Shown here: positions 37,990 to 46,202 of the stretch, one piece after another | Numbering within the stretch: the stretch's first letter is position 1 | Layout of the letters: each line of letters starts with the position of its first letter | Assembly: GCA_002423545.1 (NCBI GenBank) | Contig: DIWP01000045.1 | Span: forward strand, 6,661-70,660 | Direction: 5' to 3' | DNA from: Thermoleophilia bacterium UBA6103 | GTDB taxonomy: Bacteria > Actinomycetota > Thermoleophilia > UBA2241 | DNA length: 64,000 bases | Notes under the pieces: model-generated | Database searches by the model: none | What the model was told of the DNA's origin: nothing | What the model saw: only the letters and a program-made list of their open reading frames with translations | Made by a program: the position numbers and the translations under genes

Positions 37990-39182
37990 TCCCGGAGGGG
38001 ATGCGAGACCTGTTGCCGGCCGAGGCAGAGGCGCTGCGTGGCTTGGGCGACATCATGCGGCGACGGTGCGCCGCGTACGGCTACGGAGAGGTGAGCACCC
38101 CGGTGCTGGAGTTCGCCGCGACCTTCGAGAAGGCCGACGACGATGCCCTGCTGGCCGGCTACCGAGTCTTCGACGAGCAGGGTCAGGCGCTCATGCTGCG
38201 CACCGACATGACCGTGCCGATCGCGCGGCTGGCCGCCGACCGCTATCGCGATCGCCCGCTGCCGATGCGGCTCTGCTACGTGGAGGACTCGTTCCGCCTG
38301 CAGGCGGCCTCGCGCGGCTTGGACGGCGAGTTCACGCAGGCCGGCGCCGAGCTGATCGGCATGGCATCGGCGGCCGCCGATGCCGAGTGCGTGGCGCTGC
38401 TCTGCGATTGTCTGCGCGCCGCCGGTCTGCCGCGCTTCCGGGTGGCGGTCGGCACCGTGGCGTTCCACGGCGCGCTCGTCGAGGCGCTGGGACTGCCCGA
38501 CGATCAGGAAGACGCCCTCATGGAGGCGCTGGCCGAGCGCGACTATCCGCTGCTCGAGTCGATCCTCAACAACGCCGGGGCCGACGACGACGCCGCGCAG
38601 GCGCTGCAGCGTGCCCTGCAGCTCGGCGGCGGCCACGAGGCGATCGCCCAAGCCCGGCGGCTGGTGGGCTCGGCGGGCCGGGCCACCGTCGATCGTCTCG
38701 AGGAGGTGCGGGAGCTGGTCGAACAGGCCGGCTTCGAAGACCTCGTCGACATCGACTTCGGCCTCTATCCCGAGTTCGCCTACTACACCGGCCTGCTCGT
38801 GGAGGCGTATGCCCCCGGCGTCGGTCTGCCGATCGCCGCCGGCGGACGGTACGACGAGCTGCTGGCGGGCTTTGATCGGCCGGCGCCGGCGGTCGGCTTC
38901 GCTATCTCGCTCGACCGGCTCACGCTGGCTCTGGAGGAGGCCGGCGCGGCTCCGCGGCCGCCGGACCGGCCGCTGACGTTCGCCGGCGGCTTCGCCGAGC
39001 CGGAGCTGTGCGCCGAGCTGCGTGCTGCCGGCGTGGCGGTCATGGCCGTGCCGGACGACGAGCGTCCGCTGCGGGCCCCGTCGCTGCGCCGGGAGCAGGG
39101 CGACTGGGTGCTGGAGGCGGCCGACGGCGGCGTCACGCGCGGCTCCCTGCGGGACGTGCGCCGGGCGCTGGGCCTCGGCTGA
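37986..39182 (+). CDS. hisZ: ATP phosphoribosyltransferase regulatory subunit, HisZ
   Basis: A 398-residue class II aaRS paralogue resembling HisRS without the anticodon-binding domain. It opens with IPEGMRDLLPAEAEALRGL, has LMLRTDMTVPIARLAADR (motif 2 region), RLCYVEDSFR, 'EFTQAGAELIG', and a late 'AAGGRYDELLAGFDRPAPAVGFAISLDRL'. In organisms with short HisG, HisZ and HisG-S form a hetero-octamer in which HisZ gives histidine control. The next gene is a HisG-S relative, but with damaged catalytic motifs. Translation is coupled to dnaE by a 4-base overlap. The C-terminus (about 320-398) resembles a reduced regulatory end rather than a tRNA-binding domain. A diverged HisRS is less likely. Confidence 0.85.
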   Translation: MIPEGMRDLLPAEAEALRGLGDIMRRRCAAYGYGEVSTPVLEFAATFEKADDDALLAGYRVFDEQGQALMLRTDMTVPIARLAADRYRDRPLPMRLCYVEDSFRLQAASRGLDGEFTQAGAELIGMASAAADAECVALLCDCLRAAGLPRFRVAVGTVAFHGALVEALGLPDDQEDALMEALAERDYPLLESILNNAGADDDAAQALQRALQLGGGHEAIAQARRLVGSAGRATVDRLEEVRELVEQAGFEDLVDIDFGLYPEFAYYTGLLVEAYAPGVGLPIAAGGRYDELLAGFDRPAPAVGFAISLDRLTLALEEAGAAPRPPDRPLTFAGGFAEPELCAELRAAGVAVMAVPDDERPLRAPSLRREQGDWVLEAADGGVTRGSLRDVRRALGLG

Positions 39183-39198
39183 CCGGCGGGGAGTGATC

Positions 39199-39942
39199 GT
39201 GGACGGCGACGGAGCAGCGCGTGGATCGGGTGTCGAGCCGATCACCGTCCGTCTGGCGCTCTCGCTCGAGCCGGGTCTGCGTCCTCTCCAGAGGGCCCTT
39301 GGTGCCGCCGCGGCTGCAGACGCCGGCGCAGCGGCGGACGCCGGCACCGATGAGGGGACGCCGGTGTCCGGGCCGTCAGTGTCCGGCGACGGTCTGCTCG
39401 TGGTGCCGGCCGACCCATGGGACGTCCCGGTCCTGGTCGAGCGTGGCGTGGTCGACTGCGGCGTGGTCGCCCGCCACATCCTGGCGGAGCTCGAGGCCGA
39501 TGTGGTCCAGCTCGCCGACCTCGGCATCGCCGGCAGCCGTCTGGCGCTTGTGATGCCGGCGGTGATGACGGATCTGCCGAGCGCTCGTCGGCCGCGCATC
39601 GCCACGACGCACCCCACCGTCACGCGCCGGCACTTCGCCCGGCGTGGCAGGCAGGTCGAGATCCTGGCCCTGCGGCGCGCGGCCGCGGATGCCGTCGTGC
39701 TTGGAGCCGCCGATGCCGCCGTGATGGTGCTCGGTCCGGACGAGACGCGCGCAGCGCACGGTCTTCTTGTGCGCGAGGAGCTGCTCGGCGGCGGCGTCCG
39801 GCTGATCGCCAGCCGTTCGGCCCGTGTCGTGCGGCCGGCCGCGATGCAGGCGGCGCTGGACGCTGTACGCGCGGCCGCAGGCGCCGACGCGCGACCCGCG
39901 TCCGGAGCGGCTCGACGAGAGGAGCGCCATGCTGCACCTTGA
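39199..39942 (+). CDS. Short-form HisG-like protein with eroded catalytic motifs
   Basis: A 247-residue protein clearly related to short ATP phosphoribosyltransferase: DVPVLVERGVVDCGVV, ELADVVQL-like spacing, DLGIAGSRLALVMP, RIATTHPTVTRRHFARRG and a final VRLIASRSA. Yet diagnostic residues are changed. The N-terminal ALPKGRL motif is ALSLEPGL (residues 20-27), and the PRPP loop (normally ADxIVDxVxTGxTL) reads ADAAVMVLGPDET around residues 169-183, losing the VD and the TG-T triad. A 30-residue Ala/Gly/Asp insertion (about 35-60) is also unusual. It probably cannot bind PRPP normally. It sits between hisZ and hisD, overlapping hisD by 14 bases. GTG 39199 with GGGGAG upstream is the chosen start; GTG 39193 is possible. 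Confidence 0.75.
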   Translation: MDGDGAARGSGVEPITVRLALSLEPGLRPLQRALGAAAAADAGAAADAGTDEGTPVSGPSVSGDGLLVVPADPWDVPVLVERGVVDCGVVARHILAELEADVVQLADLGIAGSRLALVMPAVMTDLPSARRPRIATTHPTVTRRHFARRGRQVEILALRRAAADAVVLGAADAAVMVLGPDETRAAHGLLVREELLGGGVRLIASRSARVVRPAAMQAALDAVRAAAGADARPASGAARREERHAAP

Positions 39943-41227
39943 CCTGTCCCAGGGGGTCGCGGCGGTGGTGGCCCGGCTGCGGGATCTGGCGCCGCCGGCC
40001 GCGGACATCCGCAGCGCTGTGGAAGACATCGTCGCGGACGTGTGCGCGCGCGGCGACGAGGCGGTGCGCGCGCTCACCCACCGTCTCGACGGCGTCGAGC
40101 TGTCCGAGGACTACGCCGTCCCCGCCGCTGACCTGGAGGCGGCCCTGGCCGGGCTGGCGGCGGATCTGCGCCGGGCGCTCGAGCTGGCGGCGGCCAACGT
40201 CCGCGCCTATCACGAGCACGAGTCCGCCGCGTCGTGGGAGATCACATTGCCACAGGGCCAGAGCGTTGGGCAGCGGGTGGTGCCGGTGCAGGCCGCAGGG
40301 CTCTACGTGCCCGGCGGCCTGGCCGACTACCCGTCGTCGGTGATCATGACCGCCACGCCGGCGCTGGTGGCCGGTGTCGAGCGCCTGGTGCTCTGTTCCC
40401 CGCCGCGGCCCGGCGGCGGCGTCGCGGAAGGCGTGGCCGGGGCCTGCGCCCTGCTTGGCGTGCGGCATGTGTACCCCATCGGCGGCGCCCAGGCGGTGGC
40501 CGCCATGGCGTTCGGCACGGCCTGCGTGCCGCGCTGCGACGTCATCGTGGGTCCGGGCAACGCGTACGTCACCGAGGCCAAGCGCCAGCTCACCGGGGTG
40601 GTCGCCATCGACGGCCTGGCCGGACCCAGCGAAGTGGTGATCGTGGCCGAGCCGGGTGTCGAGCCGGAGTGGCTGGCCGCCGATCTCCTGGCGCAGGCGG
40701 AACACGGCGCCGGCGCGATGGCGGTCCTGGTGGATGTCGGCGGCGCCCTGACGGCGCCGGTCGGCGCCGCCGTCGAGGACCTGGCCGGCCGGTGGGGGCT
40801 GCCGCACGATCAGGTGGCGCTTGTCCACTGCCGCGACCGGGCGACGGCGCTGGAGCTCATCGACGCGTTCGCGCCCGAGCATCTGGAGCTTCACGTCGAC
40901 GACGCCCGCGAGCTCCTGGCCGGCGTGCACAACGCCGGCGCCGTGTTCCTCGGTCCGCGTGCCGCCACCGCGTTCGCAGACTACGTCGCCGGCACCAATC
41001 ATGTGCTGCCCACCGGCGGCGCGGCGCGCTTTGGGCAGGGCCTCTCGGTCACCGATTTCCAGAAGCGCATCGCCGTGGTGGAGATCGATGCCGCCGCCGC
41101 CGCCGCGCTGGCGCCGCCGACGGTCGCCATCGCCGAGGAGGAAGGGCTGGTGGCACATGCGTGGTCGGCACGGGTCCGTGCCGGCGGCTCAGGAGGGGGG
41201 TGGCGCCCATCGGCAGACGGCAGGTAG
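39929..41227 (+). CDS. hisD: Histidinol dehydrogenase
   Basis: Oxidises L-histidinol to histidine in two NAD-dependent steps. The 432-residue sequence has the family markers GLYVPGGLADYPSSVIM, GGAQAVAAMAFGT, VGPGNAYVTEAKRQL, DGLAGPSEVV, DLLAQAEHGAGA (zinc ligands Gln and His) and NAGAVFLG...YVAGTNHVLPTGGAARF. The start is ATG 39929 after GAGAGGAG, inside the end of the preceding HisG-like gene. A 96-base gap separates it from hisB. Confidence 0.95.
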   Translation: MLHLDLSQGVAAVVARLRDLAPPAADIRSAVEDIVADVCARGDEAVRALTHRLDGVELSEDYAVPAADLEAALAGLAADLRRALELAAANVRAYHEHESAASWEITLPQGQSVGQRVVPVQAAGLYVPGGLADYPSSVIMTATPALVAGVERLVLCSPPRPGGGVAEGVAGACALLGVRHVYPIGGAQAVAAMAFGTACVPRCDVIVGPGNAYVTEAKRQLTGVVAIDGLAGPSEVVIVAEPGVEPEWLAADLLAQAEHGAGAMAVLVDVGGALTAPVGAAVEDLAGRWGLPHDQVALVHCRDRATALELIDAFAPEHLELHVDDARELLAGVHNAGAVFLGPRAATAFADYVAGTNHVLPTGGAARFGQGLSVTDFQKRIAVVEIDAAAAAALAPPTVAIAEEEGLVAHAWSARVRAGGSGGGWRPSADGR

Positions 41228-41323
41228 ACGGCTCGTGGTCGCGAAGAACGGCGCACAGGCCACAGGCCGCCACACACCCGTTGCGGCCGCCGGCCCACCG
41301 GTCCGGGAGAGAGGCGATCGTCC

Positions 41324-41920
41324 ATGAGTGAAGTGAGGCGCCGCGCGCAGGTGGCGCGCGCGACCAAAGAGACAGACATCGAGCTCGACCTGACGCTCGA
41401 CGGCGGCGGCGCGGCCGACGTGGAGACCGGGATCGGCTTCTTCGACCACATGCTCGAGCTGTTCGCGCATCACGGCCGCTTCGACCTGCGGCTGCGCGCC
41501 GCCGGCGACCTCGACGTCGACGGGCATCACACCGTCGAGGATGTCGGTCTGGTGCTGGGCCAGGCCTTCGCCGAAGCGCTCGGCGACAAGCGCGGCATCG
41601 CCCGCTACGCCTGGTGCGCCCTGCCGATGGACGAGGCCCTGGCGCTGGTGGCCCTCGACATCTCCGGCCGACCGTACCTGGTGCACGACCTGAAGCTCGG
41701 CGGCATCCGTATCGGCGGCTTCGACGCCGAGCTGACCGGGCACTTCCTGCGCTCGTTCGCCACCCGTGCCGGTCTCACGCTGCACGTCCGGCTGTTGTCC
41801 GGCGACGATCCGCACCACATCGTGGAGGCGGTCTTCAAGGGCGTGGCCCGGGCGCTGGCGACAGCCTGCGCGGTGGTCGACCGCGGCGGCGACGTCCCGT
41901 CGACCAAGGGCACGCTCTGA
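41324..41920 (+). CDS. hisB: Imidazoleglycerol-phosphate dehydratase
   Basis: Dehydrates imidazole glycerol phosphate to imidazole acetol phosphate. It is a monofunctional 198-residue enzyme (no histidinol phosphatase domain), with the paired Mn-binding motifs GFFDHMLELFAHHGRF and DGHHTVEDVG in the first half and DDPHHIVEAVFKG in the second, and ending at the typical PSTKGTL. Its stop codon overlaps the probable CTG start of hisH. No separate histidinol phosphatase or hisC aminotransferase gene is in this part of the operon. Confidence 0.95.
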   Translation: MSEVRRRAQVARATKETDIELDLTLDGGGAADVETGIGFFDHMLELFAHHGRFDLRLRAAGDLDVDGHHTVEDVGLVLGQAFAEALGDKRGIARYAWCALPMDEALALVALDISGRPYLVHDLKLGGIRIGGFDAELTGHFLRSFATRAGLTLHVRLLSGDDPHHIVEAVFKGVARALATACAVVDRGGDVPSTKGTL

Positions 41921-42549
41921 GCCGACCTCTCCACATCTCGCTCATCGACTACGGCATGGGTAACCTGGCCAGCGTGGCCAAGGCGCTGGAACGCGTGGGC
42001 GCGGAGGTCCGGCTGGTGCACGATCCGGCCGCCGTCGACCGCGCCGCGGCGGTGGTGCTGCCGGGTGTGGGCGCCTTCCGCGACGCCATGGCGCGACTCG
42101 ACGACACCGGCCTGGCCGAAGCGGTGGTGCGCCGCATCGGCGCCGGCGTACCGTTTCTCGGGGTCTGTCTGGGGCTGCAGCTCCTGTTCGAGAGCAGCGG
42201 CGAGGGTGGCCGCCGCCCCGGGCTCGGCGTGTTCGAAGGCACCGTCGAGCGCCTGCCGACCACGCTCAAGGTCCCGCAGATCGGCTGGAACGAGCTGGAG
42301 TGGCGGGCGGCGGGCGCCGGCATGGCGGCCGGTCTGCCGGCGCCCGCCTACGTCTACTTCGTCCACTCGTATGCGGCGCGACCGGCCGACCCGGGCCTCG
42401 TCGCCGCCGTGACCGACTACGGCGGCGAGGTGGTGGCCGCGGTGGCGCGAGACAACGTCTGGGCGGTGCAGTTCCACGCGGAGAAGAGCTCGCACACAGG
42501 GCTGCGGCTGCTCGCCTCGTTCGTCGCGGCGGCACGCGCCCCGGCCTGA
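41917..42549 (+). CDS. hisH: Imidazole glycerol phosphate synthase, glutamine amidotransferase subunit (probable CTG start)
   Basis: Supplies ammonia from glutamine to HisF. Class I amidotransferase motifs are intact: ISLIDYGMGNLASV, VVLPGVGAFRDAM, nucleophile Cys in FLGVCLGLQLLF, and the His/Glu pair in QFHAEKSS. The reading frame has no ATG, GTG or TTG for more than 100 bases before the conserved first beta strand. The only suitable codon is CTG 41917, which overlaps the hisB stop as CTGA and has AAGGG about 6 bases upstream. An internal ATG (41953) would delete the first strand. A CTG start giving 210 residues fits the family length. Confidence 0.92.
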   Translation: MSRPLHISLIDYGMGNLASVAKALERVGAEVRLVHDPAAVDRAAAVVLPGVGAFRDAMARLDDTGLAEAVVRRIGAGVPFLGVCLGLQLLFESSGEGGRRPGLGVFEGTVERLPTTLKVPQIGWNELEWRAAGAGMAAGLPAPAYVYFVHSYAARPADPGLVAAVTDYGGEVVAAVARDNVWAVQFHAEKSSHTGLRLLASFVAAARAPA

Positions 42550-42702
42550 GCGCGCGGTCCGGCGGTTGCAGCTGCCCGCTGCGGCGTGGCGCCGGGCGAG
42601 GGTCGGCCCACTTCCGCTCCACGGTCCTTGCGGCGCACGGCGCTCCCTCGGCTGTATCCTTATGAGCTGGTCCTGTCCTCTCGATCGAGGAGGTGCGACG
42701 AC

Positions 42703-43443
42703 GTGATCCTGTTCCCGGCCGTCGATATCCAGGGTGGGCGCGTGGTGCGCCTGCGGGGCGGCGACTTCTCCCGCAGCACGGTCTTCAGCGAGGATCCGCT
42801 GGACATGGCTCAGCAGTGGGAGGATCTCGGCGCCGAGGCGCTGCACGTCGTCGACCTCGACGCGGCGCGCAGCGGCGAGCCGGTCAACTTCGCTCTCGTG
42901 AAGACGATCGCCGGGGCGTTGTCCATCCCGGTCCAGTACGGCGGCGGTGTCCGTTCCTTCGAAGCGCTCGAGCGAGCGGCAGCGAGCGACCTGCGCTGGA
43001 TCGTCATCGGGACGGCGGCGATCACCCAGCAGGAGCTCCTGGCGTCGGCGGTCGAAGACCTCGGCGAGCGGCTGGTGGTCGGCGTCGACTGCAGCGACGG
43101 CATGGTGGCCACGCACGGCTGGCACGAACGCTCGCAGATGAGCGCCGCGCCCTTCATCGACAATCTCGAGGCACAGGGCGTACGCCGCATCGTCTTCACC
43201 GATATCGCCACCGACGGCATGATGCGGGGGCCGAACCTGGAGGCGCTCGCCCGGCTGGCGGAGCGCACCGCGCTCGAGATCATCCAGTCTGGCGGCATCA
43301 CCAGCCTCGACGATCTTCGCCGTCTGGCCGCGATGGCCACCGACAACGTGGTGGGGACCATCGTCGGGCGCGCCCTGTACGAGGGAGCGTTCACGCTGCC
43401 GCAGGCGCTGGCGGCGCTCGGCTCCCCCGAGGGACGGCAGTGA
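42703..43443 (+). CDS. hisA: ProFAR isomerase (HisA)
   Basis: Isomerises ProFAR to PRFAR in histidine synthesis. A 246-residue (beta/alpha)8 barrel with VILFPAVDIQGGRVVRL (catalytic Asp), LHVVDLDAA, QYGGGVRS, and the second phosphate-binding half with FTDIATDGMMRGPN and QSGGITSLDDL. HisA-like PriA activity in actinobacteria cannot be judged by eye. Its start GTG 42703 has GAGGAGG upstream. The 153-base gap after hisH holds a TATCCT -10-like box (42655-42660), so it may have its own promoter. Confidence 0.93.
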   Translation: MILFPAVDIQGGRVVRLRGGDFSRSTVFSEDPLDMAQQWEDLGAEALHVVDLDAARSGEPVNFALVKTIAGALSIPVQYGGGVRSFEALERAAASDLRWIVIGTAAITQQELLASAVEDLGERLVVGVDCSDGMVATHGWHERSQMSAAPFIDNLEAQGVRRIVFTDIATDGMMRGPNLEALARLAERTALEIIQSGGITSLDDLRRLAAMATDNVVGTIVGRALYEGAFTLPQALAALGSPEGRQ

Positions 43444-43468
43444 GGTCGCGACCGACCGGACGGCGGCG

Positions 43469-44311
43469 ATGCTGACACGACGCATCATCCCCTGTCTGGA
43501 CGTGCGCGACGGCCGCGTGGTGAAGGGCGTCAACTTCGTCGGGCTGCGGGACGCCGGCGATCCGGTGGAGCTGGCGGCCCGCTACGACGCCGAAGGCGCC
43601 GACGAGCTGGTGTTCCTGGACATCACCGCCTCACACGAACGACGAGACATCATCGCCGAGCTGGCGGCTCGCTGCGCCGAGCAGGTGTTCATCCCGTTCA
43701 CCATCGGCGGCGGCCTGGCCAGCGAAGACGATGTGCGCATGATCTTGGCGGCCGGCGCCGACAAAGTCACGATGAACACCGCCGCCGTCGAGGACCCGGA
43801 GCTGATCCGGCGCTGCAGCGAGCGCTTCGGGGCCCAGTGCATCGTGGTGGCGATCGACGCCAGGCAGGTGGCCGGCGGCGACGGGGCACAGGGCCCCGGG
43901 GGCCGCGACGCGGCCGCCTGGGAGGTCTACGTGCACGGCGGTCGCACCGCCACCGGCATCGATGCCGTCGCCTGGGCCGTCCGGGCGGCCGAGCTCGGCG
44001 CCGGCGAGTTCATGCTCACGAGCATGGACCGCGACGGCACGCTCGACGGGTACGACTGCCGGCTGACCCGCGCCGTGGCCCGGGCGGTCGACGTGCCGGT
44101 CATCGCCTCCGGCGGCGCCGGCACCCTGGAGCATCTGGCCGAAGGCCTGCTCGACGGCGAGGCCGACGCCGTGCTGGCGGCCTCGATCTTCCACTATGGG
44201 ACGTACACGATCGCGCAGGCCAAGGAGTATCTGGCGCGGCGCGGCGTGCCGGTGCGTCCCGTGGCGGTCGCCGGCGGGTCGTCCGGCGCCGGGGACCACG
44301 CCCACCCGTGA
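43469..44311 (+). CDS. hisF: Imidazole glycerol phosphate synthase, cyclase subunit
   Basis: Closes the imidazole ring using ammonia delivered by HisH. A 280-residue barrel with RRIIPCLDVRDGRVVKGVNF (catalytic Asp), FLDITASHERR, FTIGGGLASEDDV, the second catalytic Asp in SMDRDGTLDGYD, and ASGGAGTLEHL. A short Gly-rich insertion lies near 135-145 and the C-terminal tail is about 25 residues longer than typical. It follows hisA by 25 bases and precedes the Sua5-type gene by 13. Confidence 0.95.
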   Translation: MLTRRIIPCLDVRDGRVVKGVNFVGLRDAGDPVELAARYDAEGADELVFLDITASHERRDIIAELAARCAEQVFIPFTIGGGLASEDDVRMILAAGADKVTMNTAAVEDPELIRRCSERFGAQCIVVAIDARQVAGGDGAQGPGGRDAAAWEVYVHGGRTATGIDAVAWAVRAAELGAGEFMLTSMDRDGTLDGYDCRLTRAVARAVDVPVIASGGAGTLEHLAEGLLDGEADAVLAASIFHYGTYTIAQAKEYLARRGVPVRPVAVAGGSSGAGDHAHP

Positions 44312-44324
44312 GGCGCTCGCCGTC

Positions 44325-45098
44325 ATGAGCCCCTCGCAGCACGTCATCGACCTGGCGGCGCTGGCCGGGACCTGCGACACCTCCGCCGGCAGCGGCGCCG
44401 GCGCCGCCTGCTCCCGGGCGCGGGCACATGGCGCGGCGCGCCTCTCGGCGGCCCTCGGGGCGGCGCGCCTGGCCTGCTTCCCGACCGACACGGTCTACGG
44501 CGTCGGCGGACTCTGCCGGCCGGCGGTGCTGGAGGCACTGTGGCAGACCAAGGGCCGCGATCCCGGCAAGCCTCTGCAGGTCGTGTTCTCGTCGCTGCCG
44601 GTGCTGTTCGCGGCGCTCGATCCCGAGCCGGCGCTGGCCGCGGCCCTGCGCCGGCTGCTGCCCGGCGCCGTGACGGCCGTGGTACCGTCTCCGCCCGGCT
44701 TCGCGGGACCGCCGCCGGGCCGCGACCGGGACGGCGCGCCGACGCTGGGTGTGCGCGTGCCGGCCTGGCCGCGCCGGGCGCTCCCGATGAGCTGGCTGGC
44801 GACCCCGCTGGTGGCCACGAGCGCCAATCCCGCCGGCCGGCCGGCGCCGCGGCGCCTCGACGATGTCGACGCGGAGCTGCGTGCGGCCTGCGATCTGCTC
44901 CTCGACGGCGGCGAGGTCGGCGCCGAGACCGGCGGCCTGCCGTCGACAGTGATCGATCTCACACAGCTGGTCGCCGACGGCGCGTGGCGGGTCCTGCGGC
45001 CGGGGGCGGTCTCGGCGGCGTCTGTGGAACGGGCGCTGGGGCCGTCGGCCGGCGTCTCACCGCGGACCGGCGTCGCGGAGCCGGGGGCCGGCATGTGA
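44325..45098 (+). CDS. Sua5/YciO/YrdC-family L-threonylcarbamoyladenylate synthase
   Basis: Makes threonylcarbamoyl-AMP for the t6A37 tRNA modification. The 257-residue protein has an Ala-rich N-terminus of about 50 residues, then the YrdC fold: ACFPTDTVYGVGGL, the K-x-R motif in TKGRDPGKPL, TSANPAG and LPSTVIDL. There is no long Sua5 C-terminal domain, only a 30-residue tail, so it is YrdC-like in form. ATG 44325 is 13 bases after hisF. The family also has a more general YciO branch, so a tRNA role is likely but not certain. Confidence 0.85.
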   Translation: MSPSQHVIDLAALAGTCDTSAGSGAGAACSRARAHGAARLSAALGAARLACFPTDTVYGVGGLCRPAVLEALWQTKGRDPGKPLQVVFSSLPVLFAALDPEPALAAALRRLLPGAVTAVVPSPPGFAGPPPGRDRDGAPTLGVRVPAWPRRALPMSWLATPLVATSANPAGRPAPRRLDDVDAELRAACDLLLDGGEVGAETGGLPSTVIDLTQLVADGAWRVLRPGAVSAASVERALGPSAGVSPRTGVAEPGAGM

Positions 45099-45139
45099 AA
45101 GGGCCGGCCGGGTCGGCACCCGTCTCTCCGGGAGGAGCC

Positions 45140-46063
45140 ATGCGCAGCTACAGGTTCACACAGGTCGACGTCTTCGCTGAAGCTCCGTTCGCCGGCAACC
45201 CCCTGGCGGTCTTCACCGACGCCGCCGGGCTCACAGACCGGGAGATGCAGGCCGTCGCACTCGAGATGAATCTCTCCGAGACCACGTTCGTCGAGACGCC
45301 GCGCGGGGTCGGCGCCGGACGCGGCGATGTACGGGTGCGCATCTTCACGCCGCTCAGCGAGCTGCCGTTCGCCGGTCATCCCAGCGTCGGTACGGCCTGC
45401 GAGGTCGTGCGGCTCGGCATGGTGGCGACGGTCGCGCCGGTGACCACGGTGGTGCTGGAGCTGGGGGTCGGTCTCACGCCGGTCGATGTCGAGGTCCGCG
45501 ACGGGGTCCCGGTGGCCGCGACCGTGCACCAGGGGCCGCCGCGCTTCGGTGCCGAGATCCCGGTCGGCGAGGCGGCGCGGGTCCTCGGGCTGGCGGTCGA
45601 GCAGGTCGGCGCCGCGGCTTCGTCGGCCGGCGACCCGCGGCTCTTGCCGCAGGTCGTCGGTACCGGCCTGGAGTATGCGGTCATCCCGCTCCGCGACACC
45701 GACGTCCTGGCCCGCGTCCAGCTCGACATGGAGCGTCTGCCCGGATTTGAGCACGCATACGCCGAGGTGTACCCGTTCGCCTTCACCGGCGCGGACCGGC
45801 CCTGGATCGAGGCGCGCGGGCTGTTTCCCTTCGAGGGGATACCGGAGGACCCGGCGACCGGCAGCGCCGCCGGTCCGCTGGCCGCCTATCTTGCGGCGGC
45901 CGGTCTGCTGCCGTCCGGCGAGACGCGGGTCGTCCTGCAGGGTCGCCACGTCGGTCGTCCCAGCCATCTCTCGGTGTCGGTGCGCGGCGCCGCCGCTGCG
46001 CCGGACGATGTCCTGGTCGGCGGCGGCGTGGTGCCGATGCTCTCCGGCGAGCTGCGCCTGTGA
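45140..46063 (+). CDS. PhzF-family isomerase/epimerase-like protein
   Basis: A 307-residue protein of the PhzF/diaminopimelate epimerase fold: FTQVDVFAEAPFAGNPLAVF, the catalytic glutamate in MNLSETTFVE, RIFTPLSELPFAGHPSVGTA and GIPEDPATGSAAGPLAAYL. Genomes commonly carry several such proteins of unknown substrate; a phenazine role is not implied because no other phenazine genes are here. It starts at ATG 45140 with GGAGGAG. The neighbourhood (Sua5 before, dCMP deaminase after) gives no pathway clue. Confidence 0.88.
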   Translation: MRSYRFTQVDVFAEAPFAGNPLAVFTDAAGLTDREMQAVALEMNLSETTFVETPRGVGAGRGDVRVRIFTPLSELPFAGHPSVGTACEVVRLGMVATVAPVTTVVLELGVGLTPVDVEVRDGVPVAATVHQGPPRFGAEIPVGEAARVLGLAVEQVGAAASSAGDPRLLPQVVGTGLEYAVIPLRDTDVLARVQLDMERLPGFEHAYAEVYPFAFTGADRPWIEARGLFPFEGIPEDPATGSAAGPLAAYLAAAGLLPSGETRVVLQGRHVGRPSHLSVSVRGAAAAPDDVLVGGGVVPMLSGELRL

Positions 46064-46094
46064 GCACCCGGCAGAGGCTGCGCCGTCCGGGGCG

Positions 46095-46160
46095 CCACAT
46101 CCCCCCGAGTCTCACCGGCCCCGGCCGCCACATCCCCCCGAGTCTCACCGGCCCCGGCCG
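46095..46160. repeat. Perfect tandem 33-base repeat upstream of the dCMP deaminase gene
   Basis: Two identical 33-base units (46095-46127 and 46128-46160) begin CCACATCCCCCCGAGTC and end CCGGCCCCGGCCG. They end 7 bases before the TACAAT box, so the second copy covers the expected -35 region. They could be binding sites or a recent duplication. Confidence 0.85.
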
Positions 46161-46167
46161 CGCGCTG

Positions 46168-46173
46168 TACAAT
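46168..46173 (+). promoter_or_regulatory. -10 box TACAAT before the dCMP deaminase gene
   Basis: TACAAT matches the -10 consensus at 5 of 6 positions; no clear -35 was found, since that position falls in the 33-base repeat. Transcription near 46180 leaves room for GAGGAG (46185-46190) and GGGGA before GTG 46203. Confidence 0.45.
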
Positions 46174-46202
46174 CGCAGCCAAGCGAGGAGCGGGGAACCC
46201 GA

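Noticed and set aside
37986..39182. Histidyl-tRNA synthetase
   Set aside because: Sequence matches the HisS-like core but lacks the anticodon-binding domain and sits in the his operon next to a HisG-like gene, which fits HisZ.
46064..46160. CRISPR-like array
   Set aside because: Only two adjacent 33-base copies with no spacers and no cas genes in the window; it is a simple tandem duplication.
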